A stretch of DNA of 64,000 bases from UMGS1994 sp944386155 (lineage in GTDB: Bacteria > Bacillota > Clostridia > TANB77 > CAG-508), in contig OZ006973.1 in assembly GCA_963931085.1 (NCBI GenBank), positions 992,001 through 1,056,000 of the forward strand. The letters are read 5' to 3'. Below, piece by piece: positions 54,769-63,167 of this stretch; position 1 is the stretch's first letter; the number at the start of each line of letters is the position of its first letter. Made by a program: the position numbers and the translations under genes. The notes below the pieces were generated by a model. The model was not told where the DNA came from, did not search any database, and saw only the letters and a program-made list of their open reading frames with translations.

Positions 54769-54797
54769 ATTTTAGCATACTTTTAGGAAAATTTCAA
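54769..54797 (-). promoter_or_regulatory. promoter of the 100-residue island gene
   Basis: TTGAAA, a 17-nt spacer, then TAAAAT preceded by TATGC (extended -10). Confidence 0.65.
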
Positions 54798-54810
54798 CAT
54801 TATGTAAAGT

Positions 54811-54837
54811 AAAAGAGCCATTTAAAAAATGGCTCTT
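54811..54837 (-). terminator. former terminator of the DHH-like gene, now left of the IS
   Basis: AAGAGCCATTT and AAATGGCTCTT pair and are followed on the minus strand by TTTACTTT. The IS sits between this hairpin and the DHH-like gene at 56333, so the insertion probably separated gene and terminator. Confidence 0.6.
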
Positions 54838-54975
54838 AATTTTATGGTTCTATAATATTTATTGGGGTATTTAATTACCTCAATATTTTTTTATAAAAAT
54901 AATGCACTTATTCAAAATACCTGATAGAATTAATTCACACAAAAAAAACTCAAAATTCAAGGAGGTATTTGATAA

Positions 54976-56154
54976 GTGCGTAATCATTGTATCAACAATT
55001 TATTAAATTTAAAAGATGTTTTTGTTAAAAAGATTAATTTTTTTGATGATAAGGTTTATATTTACATCGAATCTGTTCCTCATTCTTCTTCATGCCCTCA
55101 TTGTAATTCTTCTTCTTTTGCTATTAAAGACTATTATTCTCAAACTATTAAAGATGTTCCTATTCATTTTAAACAAACCTTTCTCATTCTTAAAAAACGT
55201 CGTTATATTTGCAAATCTTGCCACAAAACTTTTTTTGAAGCTTTTGATTTTTTACCTAAATTTCATCGTTCTACCAATAGATTGACTGCTTATATTTTTC
55301 AACAACTTACTACTAATAAATCTATGAAACAAATCGCTTACGAATCTTTCGTTTCTATTAATAAAGTTATGCGTACTGTTGATTTGTTTTCTTCTGATAA
55401 CTCTACTCTTCCTGAAGTTCTCTCTATTGATGAATTTAAGGGAAACTCTGGCAATTTTAAATATCAAGTTGCTCTTATTGATTCTAAAAATCATAAGATT
55501 ATTGATATTTTACCTTGTAGATATAAACATGATCTTTGTTCCTATTTTAAAAAATTTTCTTTTAAAGAACGTTCTAAAGTGAAATACTTTGTCACCGATC
55601 TTTGGGAAACTTACAAAGATATTTCCATGACTTATTTTCCTAATGCTAAAATCGTTGCTGATCGTTTTCACTTTTTTAGATATATTAATAATGCTTTAAA
55701 TGACGTTAGAAAAGATGTTCAAAAAAATCTACCTAAATCTGAACAAAAGCATTTCTTTCATTCGAGAAAATTATTTCTTTCTAAAATGAAAGATTTAAAA
55801 CCTGAACAACTTGAAAAATTAAACTATATTTTAATTAATTACTCTGAAAATTTAAGAATTATCTACCGTGAGAAAGAAGATTTACTTGATATTATACATT
55901 CAAATGATTCTGACTCTAAAATAACTCGTTTTAATGACTGGGTTAAAAGAAATCTTTCTATAGATATACCTAAATTAAACGAAGTCGCTAAAACTTATTC
56001 TCATTGGTCTTATGAAATAAAAAATTCTTTAACCGTTCCTTATTCAAATGGGGTTATTGAAGGCTTTAATAATAAAATTAAAACCCTAAAAAGAATTTCT
56101 TTTGGTTTTAGAAATTTTAAAAGATTTAGAACAAGAATATTACTTCTTGACTAA
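54976..56154 (+). CDS. ISL3-family transposase
   Basis: A 392-residue transposase. An N-terminal zinc-binding region (SCPHCNSSSFAI, RYICKSCHKTFFEAF) and HTH precede the DDE catalytic core: SIDEFKG, YFVTDLWETYK and the C-terminal VIEGFNNKIKTLKRISFGFR, where Asp, Asp and Glu are conserved. GTG 54976 follows GGAGGT by 9 nt. The length is close to normal, with no visible frameshift, so the element may be active. Codons such as CGT are used more than in neighbours, but no CGG. Confidence 0.92.
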   Translation: MRNHCINNLLNLKDVFVKKINFFDDKVYIYIESVPHSSSCPHCNSSSFAIKDYYSQTIKDVPIHFKQTFLILKKRRYICKSCHKTFFEAFDFLPKFHRSTNRLTAYIFQQLTTNKSMKQIAYESFVSINKVMRTVDLFSSDNSTLPEVLSIDEFKGNSGNFKYQVALIDSKNHKIIDILPCRYKHDLCSYFKKFSFKERSKVKYFVTDLWETYKDISMTYFPNAKIVADRFHFFRYINNALNDVRKDVQKNLPKSEQKHFFHSRKLFLSKMKDLKPEQLEKLNYILINYSENLRIIYREKEDLLDIIHSNDSDSKITRFNDWVKRNLSIDIPKLNEVAKTYSHWSYEIKNSLTVPYSNGVIEGFNNKIKTLKRISFGFRNFKRFRTRILLLD

Positions 56155-56174
56155 TTATAAATAATTTAATATTG

Positions 56175-56209
56175 CTTAATAAACATATTAAAAATATGTT
56201 TATTAAGCA
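56175..56209 (+). terminator. terminator within the IS
   Basis: GCTTAATAAACATATT and its complement form a perfect stem 20 nt after the transposase stop. Confidence 0.8.
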
Positions 56210-56332
56210 TACAAAAAAATAATTAATTTTATCTGTATTTTGAAAAATTATAAAATAATCTTAAAAATAAAGAGATGACAATTCATTTAAGAATTGTCAC
56301 CCCAACTATTGACATTGAACCAATTTTATTAC

Positions 56333-57884
56333 TTATTGTGTAATTTCAGATTCTTTTGAAGATAATTTTTTAAGTCTAGAAAATATTGTTTGTCTAGCTT
56401 TTTTTATTTCTTCTGCTCTTATCCCCATATCATTTCCAGCTACTATCGCTGAATTTAATAATCTTCTAGCAGACATATTTTCTTCAAAAGTTTTCATTGC
56501 TTTTTTCATTCCATGATCTGTCTCTATACTTATTTTTGCTCTTAATACATCTATATCATCAAAAAGAGCAATACAAGATAAAATATCTTTATCATCAACA
56601 CCATATCTTGCAGCAATCATATTATAATCTTTATTTGAAATAAAGATTTCAGCAAATTCATCATCCAAAGGTTTTATTCTTCTTACAAGTTCATTTTCTC
56701 TCATTAAGAAAATGTTTAGTGGTATTTTATTACTATATATAACAGAATAATTAGCACCATCATTTACAAAAGACATTATTTTTCTTATATCTTCTGTTTT
56801 TATATCCTTTGAAAGGAAATTTGTTGATACAAATATTTCTTTAAGTCTTCTATCTATACTTGCTTTGTCTATTTCACCTAAACTTTCTAATGGTTTAATT
56901 TCTCTTTTAAGCTCCTCTAATATATTATTTATAAGACTAGCTAATCCCTTTCCTCTAGGAAGGCTATATTCACATTCAGCAAAAAGTATACTATTTTTAA
57001 TCATACCAAATTTAGAAGCTAATTCATCTAAATCTAATGAACTTAATTTACTACTATCTGGTTTCATAAAATAAATTTTCACTTTAGATTTTGAACCTTG
57101 CTCAACCACTCCAAAAGCAAGTTCTATACCATCTATTTCTTGTAATAATCTAATATATTTTTCAAAATTATTAATTCCTAATGAACTTAAATCATTATAT
57201 TTCTTTTTATCAATAGATAAAAAAGCAATTCTTTTACCATATAAATCTATAAAATCTAAATTATCATAAATTCTTGAAACATTTTTTCTATCTTCGATAC
57301 TAAGATTGGGATTTGCCTCCAAATATGCTTTTTTATAATCTCCACCATTTTCAATTAGCATACGAATTATTTCAAGAGTATCCATTGTCGCATCTTTTAG
57401 ATTATTAGTATCTTTCAATATTCCAAAAATAAGTCTCGTAGCAGAAGCTTCATTTAATAGATCTTCTCTTTTTAATAAAATTGCTATTGTTTCACATATT
57501 GAATAACTAGATCTATCCTCAAAAATATTACTTTTGGGAATCTTTAACTCTTTTGCTAAAAAATCTTTTTGTCTTTTTAAATCTTTCCTATATTTATTTA
57601 TAAGATATATATTTTCACCTTGAATAGAATGAAAATCTTGTACATTTATATCTTTTTTAGAATATATGTCAATTAAAAAAGCAATCGAATCTGATAAATC
57701 TGTACTACCGCTCTATATTGCTCTCTTCTATTTTGTGACATTTAACTTCTATATTTCTTGCTTTATCTATAGCTTCTATTATAGCTTGCATGGCAGTAAT
57801 CTCAGATTCTGATGAATCATCTCTAATAAATATACATATATCTTTTTCTTGCTCATAAGCGTTTCTTAAAATTTCATTTAACAT
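56333..57884 (-). CDS. DHH phosphoesterase-like protein, +1 frameshift at CGG
   Basis: A protein of about 516 residues once the frames are joined. From ATG 57884 (AAAGGTG upstream) 58 codons lead to CGG (C at 57710) and TAG. Skipping the C gives GSTDLSDSIAFLIDIYS and an open frame of 458 residues to 56333. LIFGILKDTNNLKDATMDTL resembles the TDTG-type motif III of DHH phosphoesterases, but the N-terminal motif (IFIRDDSSESEITAMQ) is degenerate, so catalysis may be lost. A C-terminal domain has LFAECEYSLPRGKGLASLIN. It is upstream of relQ's terminator and may be co-transcribed with neighbours. Confidence 0.7.
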
Positions 57885-57982
57885 AGAAATCACCTTTAAA
57901 ATAAAAACTTTTTATTATTATATCACTAATTATTTTTTAAAATCTACTACTATATTACAATTTTTTAAATGTATAAAAACAA

Positions 57983-58009
57983 AAAAATAGGTCTATAAAG
58001 ACCTATTTT
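57983..58009 (-). terminator. terminator after relQ
   Basis: AAAATAGGTC with its complement and a 6-nt loop, followed on the minus strand by TTTTTTTGTTTTT. Confidence 0.82.
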
Positions 58010-58046
58010 AAAAATCAATTATTAAATTTTTTATTTATATATTAAA

Positions 58047-58739
58047 TTATTTTTTTAATACTACAATGTCATTATTACCATGTCGTTTTTTATAAAGTTT
58101 TCCTATTTTATTATCTAAAGAAGCTACTGTTTTAGCAAACTTTATAAATTCTTTTGAACATTCCTCTGAATATCCTACTGATGATTTATATTTCATTCTA
58201 TGTTCAAGTGTAGCCCAGAAATCCATTGCCATTGTTCTAATTTGAACCTCGCAATTTACATACAGTATATTTTCTTTGTATTCAACAGGAACGCTACAAA
58301 CCATATGATAACTCCTATAACCGCTTTTTTTAGGCTTAGAAATATAGTCTGTCTCTTCTAGTATTTTTATTTCATCTATATTAGAAATTATCTCCCTCAT
58401 CTTATAAATATCATCTTTTAAAGGACATATTACTCTTACACCAGCAACATCATGTATGTTTTCAATTAATTCTTTATAATTTAAATCATACCCTTTCTTT
58501 TCCATTTTAGTAATGATACTTTCTGGTGATTTAAGTCTACTAGATATATGGTCAATTACATCATAATCATAAAACTTTTTAACATCTCGTTTAATTTCAT
58601 TTAAGTACATAGTCATTTTATCCATGGCACTTGTATAAATATCCATAAGCTCTTTAAAATGATCTTCTTTTATATCTATATCCTTATTTTCAGATAATAT
58701 GTTTTCTTTTTTTATTAATTCTGTGTTTCTCTTACTCAC
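58047..58739 (-). CDS. relQ: GTP pyrophosphokinase (small alarmone synthetase)
   Basis: A 230-residue RelA/SpoT synthetase domain without hydrolase, TGS or ACT regions, as in RelQ/RelP-type small alarmone synthetases. The GTP/ATP-binding motif is KKSGYRSYHMV and the catalytic strand CEVQIRTMAMDFWATLEH. VAGVRVICPLKDDIY is the metal-binding region. It makes (p)ppGpp under stress. The GTG start (58739) overlaps AAAGG, so the exact start is uncertain. A second RelA/SpoT-like gene begins before the window. Confidence 0.9.
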   Translation of the reverse strand: MSKRNTELIKKENILSENKDIDIKEDHFKELMDIYTSAMDKMTMYLNEIKRDVKKFYDYDVIDHISSRLKSPESIITKMEKKGYDLNYKELIENIHDVAGVRVICPLKDDIYKMREIISNIDEIKILEETDYISKPKKSGYRSYHMVCSVPVEYKENILYVNCEVQIRTMAMDFWATLEHRMKYKSSVGYSEECSKEFIKFAKTVASLDNKIGKLYKKRHGNNDIVVLKK

Positions 58740-58839
58740 CCCTTTCTTATATTATGAACTAATTTTATACTTTACTACCTTAATATATCATTAAAATTTA
58801 TAAAATTAAATAATTTATTTGTAAAATAAATTTATCTTA

Positions 58840-59382
58840 TTATTTATCAAAAATCTTTTTAGAACAAATTACAAAAAATATACTTTCTATAACATCCATT
58901 ATTGAATATATTATTAAATAAATTGCATATGCACTTACTAAAGTATTTTTATTAGCAAAAATATATATACCAAATATAACCATCAAAACAGAAATCAAAG
59001 CCATAACAATCCAAGGTCTTAAATCTAATGTTCTCATTTCCATTGATACAGCAAAATTTTTTATTGCACTATATATTATAAATATCGCAATACAAGTATT
59101 AATAAGCCATCCAAATGCATTTCTTGCAATTATTATTAAAAGTCCTAATAATATTGAAATCAATCCAAAAGTAAGTTCATTTTTATATAAATCACTTAAA
59201 CCTTTTGCTATTGCATATCTACAAATATCAACAACACCTTTAAATATAAAAAACGCTCCTATAAATATTGCAATTATATCAAAAATAAACCCCTTCATAT
59301 TTAATAATATTATTGCAAAAATCAATACTATTAAATCTTGAACAAGAGATGTATATGCTATTTTCTTCAAAATTTCATTCAT
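58840..59382 (-). CDS. DUF308 (HdeD-like) membrane protein
   Basis: A 180-residue integral membrane protein with six helices in three repeated hairpins (LIVLIFAIILLNMKGFIFDI, GLISILLGLLIIIARNAFGW, MALISVLMVIFGIYIFANKN). This matches the DUF308/HdeD family, associated with acid or membrane stress in Escherichia. AAGGAGG precedes the ATG. It lies between relQ and the acyl-CoA ligase, all on the minus strand. Confidence 0.8.
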   Translation of the reverse strand: MNEILKKIAYTSLVQDLIVLIFAIILLNMKGFIFDIIAIFIGAFFIFKGVVDICRYAIAKGLSDLYKNELTFGLISILLGLLIIIARNAFGWLINTCIAIFIIYSAIKNFAVSMEMRTLDLRPWIVMALISVLMVIFGIYIFANKNTLVSAYAIYLIIYSIMDVIESIFFVICSKKIFDK

Positions 59383-59450
59383 ATTTTTATTCCTCCTTTT
59401 TCATCATTTATATTCTATCATATATAAAATAAAAATTCATTATTTATAAA

Positions 59451-59482
59451 AAAATAGTATTACAATAACGTAATACTATTTT
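59451..59482 (-). terminator. terminator after the acyl-CoA ligase gene
   Basis: AAAATAGTATTAC and GTAATACTATTTT pair with a 6-nt loop, about 57 nt past the stop. Confidence 0.7.
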
Positions 59483-59538
59483 AGAATGTGCTTAAAATAT
59501 ATGTTTTATCTATTTATTTTTGTTTTGTTTTTAACTTT

Positions 59539-61293
59539 TTACTCTTTTACTTTTATTTCTTTAATTGTTTTTTCTATTTCTGCTATTTTTTTAATCTTAG
59601 CTGTAGTAGTTTTAATCATTGGTTCATCAGTAACTACCATCTTCTTTATATGTTTAAATGTAGAAAGTGTTGAATTTATCTTTTTAATATCTTGCCATAT
59701 AAGAGCTTCTAAATCTTCTTTTGATATACCCTGCATCATTTCATCTACATATTCTTTATTGTAAACTATTTTAGCAGTAACTACTAAATCATCATCTTTT
59801 GGATAACCAAATACTATACTTTCTGAAACATATGGTAATTTATTAATTAGGTTTTCTAATTCTTCAGGATAAATATTTTTACCATTTTTAAGTACAATTA
59901 CATATTTTTTCCTTCCAGTAACAAACAAATATCCTTCATCATCAATATATCCTAAATCACCTGTATAAAACCAACCATCATCAGTTAAAACTTCTTTTGT
60001 TTCATCTTCCATTTCATAATATCCAAGCATTACTATTGGCCCTCTAGTTTTAATCTCACCAATTCCATTTTCATCTGGATCTTCTATTTTAACTTCTACA
60101 TCTATTAAAGGAAAACCTACTGAACCATATTTTATATATTTATCATTTTCAACAGTAATTACAGGAGATGTTTCAGTTAATCCATATCCTTGAACAAGTT
60201 CAATTCCCATTTCATTAAAAGCTCTTGCGACTTCTTTATCAAGTGATGCTGCTCCTGATATTACAACTCTTAATCCTCCTAAATTATCAATTACTTCTTT
60301 AAATACTTTTCTTCTAATGTCTATACCAAATTTAAGTAGAAAACTACATAATTTACGTCCAAATAAAACTTTTTTAAGTTTTCCTTTTTTCTCAATTTGT
60401 TTCATTAATTTTTTATAAATGTTTTCAATTAATAATGGAACTGCAACAAAAATGTTTGCCTTATATTCCATAATATTTTCTTGTATATGTCTTAATCCTT
60501 CGCAAAATGCTGTTTCACCACCAGTTGCAAATATAAATATCATTACTATTGCTCCTAAAGTATGATGAAGTGGTAAAAACTCTAAATATCTATCTTTTTC
60601 TGGATATAACTTAAGTACTGATTCTAATCCATAAAGTTCAGTAACAAGATTTTCATGGCAAAGCATTACTGCTTTAGACATTGAAGTCGTTCCTGATGTG
60701 TATAAAAGAATTTTCATTTCTTTAGGATCTATTTCTGCATTTACATATTGTTTGTAATAATCAGAATCTTCTTTAACATATTCTTTTCCTTTTTCTATAA
60801 GTTTATCATAAGAAATAAAATCATCATTTTCTTCTTTATCAATACAAATATAATATTTAACATTATTTTCTTTGTCTGTATCTTTTATTTCTTTCATTAT
60901 ATCTTTATATTTTCCATCAAAAATTATAGCATCGACTTTAGATCTACGAAGCAGGCTTACTACTTCATCTTTAGGAAGAGATCTATCAAGTGGCACTACA
61001 ATTCCTACTCCATTTACTATTGCAAAATATGACTCAATCCATTCATATCTATTTTGTGATAAAATCGCAATCTTCTTATCCTTAAGCCCTAAAGAAATTA
61101 AAGAAGATGCAAGTCCATCCATTTCTACTTTAAATTCTTTATATGTAATATTTCTATATGTCACATTAGTGCCAATTCTTATTTTTTCTATAAAAGCTGT
61201 TTTATCAGAAAACTTTTCTACAGCATTATTTACTACTTCTCTTAAATCTCTACATTTTTTTACATCATTATAAAGACGATTTTTACTACTCAT
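59539..61293 (-). CDS. AMP-dependent long-chain acyl-CoA synthetase
   Basis: A 584-residue adenylate-forming ligase that activates fatty acids to acyl-CoA. LLYTSGTTSMSKAVMLCH is the P-loop, YGLTETSPVI the second motif, GWFYTGDLGYIDDEGYLFV the hinge region and GKNIYPEELE holds the catalytic lysine's context. Length is normal for a long-chain ligase. It has a central LLKFGIDIRRKVF insertion typical of the LC-FACS subfamily. AAGGAGT precedes the ATG. Confidence 0.92.
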   Translation of the reverse strand: MSSKNRLYNDVKKCRDLREVVNNAVEKFSDKTAFIEKIRIGTNVTYRNITYKEFKVEMDGLASSLISLGLKDKKIAILSQNRYEWIESYFAIVNGVGIVVPLDRSLPKDEVVSLLRRSKVDAIIFDGKYKDIMKEIKDTDKENNVKYYICIDKEENDDFISYDKLIEKGKEYVKEDSDYYKQYVNAEIDPKEMKILLYTSGTTSMSKAVMLCHENLVTELYGLESVLKLYPEKDRYLEFLPLHHTLGAIVMIFIFATGGETAFCEGLRHIQENIMEYKANIFVAVPLLIENIYKKLMKQIEKKGKLKKVLFGRKLCSFLLKFGIDIRRKVFKEVIDNLGGLRVVISGAASLDKEVARAFNEMGIELVQGYGLTETSPVITVENDKYIKYGSVGFPLIDVEVKIEDPDENGIGEIKTRGPIVMLGYYEMEDETKEVLTDDGWFYTGDLGYIDDEGYLFVTGRKKYVIVLKNGKNIYPEELENLINKLPYVSESIVFGYPKDDDLVVTAKIVYNKEYVDEMMQGISKEDLEALIWQDIKKINSTLSTFKHIKKMVVTDEPMIKTTTAKIKKIAEIEKTIKEIKVKE

Positions 61294-61370
61294 AATAAAC
61301 TCCTTAATTTATTTTTTTCCAACAATGCGATTATATCATGTAATATTTTTAATTTAAAGTACAATATAAA

Positions 61371-61409
61371 AAAATAATCAAAGCTATATAAATTTGCTCT
61401 GATTATTTT
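61371..61409 (-). terminator. terminator after the flavin reductase gene
   Basis: AAAATAATCA-AGC and GCT-TGATTATTTT pair with a 12-nt loop just past the stop. Confidence 0.7.
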
Positions 61410-61413
61410 AATA

Positions 61414-62040
61414 TTATCTTATAAAATTAGTTTGTATTTTCTTTTCTGGTACTGGTAATTCAACTCCAGCTTTTTTCCCTGCTTCAATACATTTTAAAAG
61501 CCATGCCATATTTTTAGCTAGCATTCTCATTGTTTGCATTCCTTCTTCATCTTTTACTACTTCTTCAGGAGTATTGCCATGTACCATATTCCAATAATTT
61601 GAATTTACTTGTGGCATATTTCTTATAGAAAAATATTTATTTAATTGATCAAAAGCAAAACTTGCTCCACCTCTTCTACAACTAACTATACTCGCACCTG
61701 GTTTATTTGCAAAATCTTTTCCTGAACCTGCATAAAATACTCTATCTAAAAATGATGTAATTGCTCCTGAAGCACTTGCAAAATGTACTGGACTTCCAAC
61801 AATTAATCCGTCACAATTTTTAATTTTTTCTATACATTCATTTACTCCATCATCATCTCTAAAACATTTTCCAAGTTTTTTGCAAGCTCCACATCCAATA
61901 CATCCTGCAATAGGTTTATTTCCTACTTGAAAAATCTCTGTTTCTATTCCTTCTTCATTTAAAGTTTTTTCAACTTCTTTTAAAGCAGTAAATGTACATC
62001 CATTACTTCTTGGACTTCCATTAATTAATAATACTTTCAT
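61414..62040 (-). CDS. NADPH-dependent FMN reductase / multimeric flavodoxin
   Basis: A 208-residue flavodoxin-fold protein. LLINGSPRSNGCTFTAL is the FMN phosphate loop, IAGCIGCGACKKLGKC has the Cys cluster found in WrbA-like members, and GLIVGSPVHFASASGAI is the flavin-binding loop. It probably reduces quinones or azo/nitro compounds. TTGGAGG precedes the ATG. A single gene between two terminators. Confidence 0.88.
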   Translation of the reverse strand: MKVLLINGSPRSNGCTFTALKEVEKTLNEEGIETEIFQVGNKPIAGCIGCGACKKLGKCFRDDDGVNECIEKIKNCDGLIVGSPVHFASASGAITSFLDRVFYAGSGKDFANKPGASIVSCRRGGASFAFDQLNKYFSIRNMPQVNSNYWNMVHGNTPEEVVKDEEGMQTMRMLAKNMAWLLKCIEAGKKAGVELPVPEKKIQTNFIR

Positions 62041-62134
62041 ATAATACCTCCAACTAATTAATCATATATAATTTTATTTTATAATTTCTTTAATTATTCT
62101 ATCATATAAGTCAAGAAAAAAGAAAACAAAAAGA

Positions 62135-62156
62135 GCGGGGCCCCAGGGGACCCCGC
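62135..62156 (-). terminator. GC-rich terminator after the 163-residue island gene
   Basis: GCGGGG-CCCC and GGGG-CCCCGC pair over a short loop and the minus strand continues TCTTTTTGTTTTC. This is the most GC-rich stretch in the window. Confidence 0.85.
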
Positions 62157-62160
62157 AAAG

Positions 62161-62652
62161 TCATCTGGTGATTTTATACTCTCCGCTCCATTCCCAGGGA
62201 AAACTCCTGTACTTGGTGCGAGAAATATCATCTATCACCATGGGCCTGGAATAGCGCCACTTCTCTGTCCACACGCCTCTTTCATACCGCAAGAAATGGT
62301 AATCGTGGATACGTCCATCACTATATCTCTGAATGAGAAGAACGATAACATACTCGTTTTCCTTAAGAGAATCGTGCTTGTATGGCTCAAAGCCAAGTCC
62401 AAGAGTTTCCATATCTTTTGATAGAAGCTTCTTTACCTCCTCTGTGGAAAAGTACTTTTCATTTATGGGCTTTATGCCAGAGATAGCACCAATCCTATAG
62501 ATTTGGTCAAAACTAGCAGTTGCACCAATTGCGTGTGAAAAGCAGTTGGTCGTATTCCTGCACTCCGTCGAATCATAAGCAGAAAAATCAAGATCATGAT
62601 GGACCTGCTCCCTTATCCGGGAAATCTTCTCTGCAAACGTAATCTCACGCAT
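62161..62652 (-). CDS. hypothetical Cys/His protein (island gene)
   Basis: A 163-residue protein with no signal peptide. NTTNCFSHAIG holds a possible nucleophilic Cys and HDYHFLRYERGVWTEKW a His followed by an aromatic cluster. I read this as papain-fold-like, resembling small NCYSYAL-type proteins with a DYHFYR motif, but I cannot name the family. Codon use is the most foreign in the window, with two in-frame CGG codons (62287-62289 and 62617-62619). AAGGAGG precedes the ATG, and the promoter and terminator are its own. Confidence 0.6.
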   Translation of the reverse strand: MREITFAEKISRIREQVHHDLDFSAYDSTECRNTTNCFSHAIGATASFDQIYRIGAISGIKPINEKYFSTEEVKKLLSKDMETLGLGFEPYKHDSLKENEYVIVLLIQRYSDGRIHDYHFLRYERGVWTEKWRYSRPMVIDDISRTKYRSFPWEWSGEYKITR

Positions 62653-62685
62653 GCCTTACCTCCTTCAAAATCGACTTATACAATA

Positions 62686-62714
62686 ATTATACCATACTTA
62701 TGTTAACTTTTCAA
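62686..62714 (-). promoter_or_regulatory. promoter of the 163-residue island gene
   Basis: TTGAAA, a 17-nt spacer containing GTTAACATAAG, then TATAAT preceded by ATGG. The start lies about 27 nt before the ATG. Confidence 0.7.
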
Positions 62715-62776
62715 AACTAAAAATTATGATATAATATATTAAATTAATTAAAAGTAATATATATAGGAGACAAATT

Positions 62777-63121
62777 ATGAACACTTTTACTATGAAATTA
62801 CAACCAAATCATTTTTATTATATGAAAAATGGTACAAAAAGAATAGAACTTAGATTAAATGATGAAAAAAGATCAAAGATATCTGTTGGAGATAAAATTA
62901 TTTTTTTTAAAGAACCTCTTTTAGATGAATCTTTTGAAACTACTGTAATTAAATTATTAAAATATGACTATTTTGAAAATTTGATAGATGATTATGGTAT
63001 TGAAATATGTGCTGATAAAAATATTACAAAACAAGATTTATTAAATGACCTTGAAAAATTTTATACAAAAGAAAAACAAGCAAAATATGGAGTTTTAGGA
63101 ATTATGATTTCACTTAATTAA
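62777..63121 (+). CDS. ASCH-domain protein
   Basis: A 114-residue ASCH protein, a fold related to PUA domains and often RNA-binding. TMKLQPNHFYYMKNGTKRIE then LRLNDEKRSKISVGDKIIFF are the family motifs, and GVLGIMISLN closes the domain. AGGAGA precedes the ATG. An extended -10 (TGATATAAT) lies upstream near 62727-62735. The exact ligand is unknown; related proteins regulate translation or hydrolyse modified cytidine. Confidence 0.78.
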   Translation: MNTFTMKLQPNHFYYMKNGTKRIELRLNDEKRSKISVGDKIIFFKEPLLDESFETTVIKLLKYDYFENLIDDYGIEICADKNITKQDLLNDLEKFYTKEKQAKYGVLGIMISLN

Positions 63122-63167
63122 TTTTTGATAGTTAAAAATTAAAAAAGATAAAAATAAAGATAAAAAT

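Larger units (their letters stand above)
54846..56321 (+). mobile_element. ISL3-family insertion sequence, complete, 8-bp target duplication
   Basis: A 1476-bp element. The imperfect terminal inverted repeats begin GGTTC, then 11 variable bases, then TTGGGGT at 54846-54868, mirrored at the right end (56299-56321). AATTTTAT flanks both ends (54838-54845 and 56322-56329), the 8-bp duplication expected for ISL3. It carries one transposase gene and its own terminator. A perfect duplication and intact gene suggest a recent insertion. About 160 bases between transposase stop and right end hold no gene. Confidence 0.9.

Noticed and set aside
55016..55285. Second open frame over the IS transposase
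   Set aside because: Overlaps the transposase in another frame with no ribosome site; Leu/Phe bias matches shadow coding.
57705..57893. Independent 62-residue protein
   Set aside because: The frame continues into the downstream gene once the C of the CGG is skipped, with the same strand, ribosome site and no gap.
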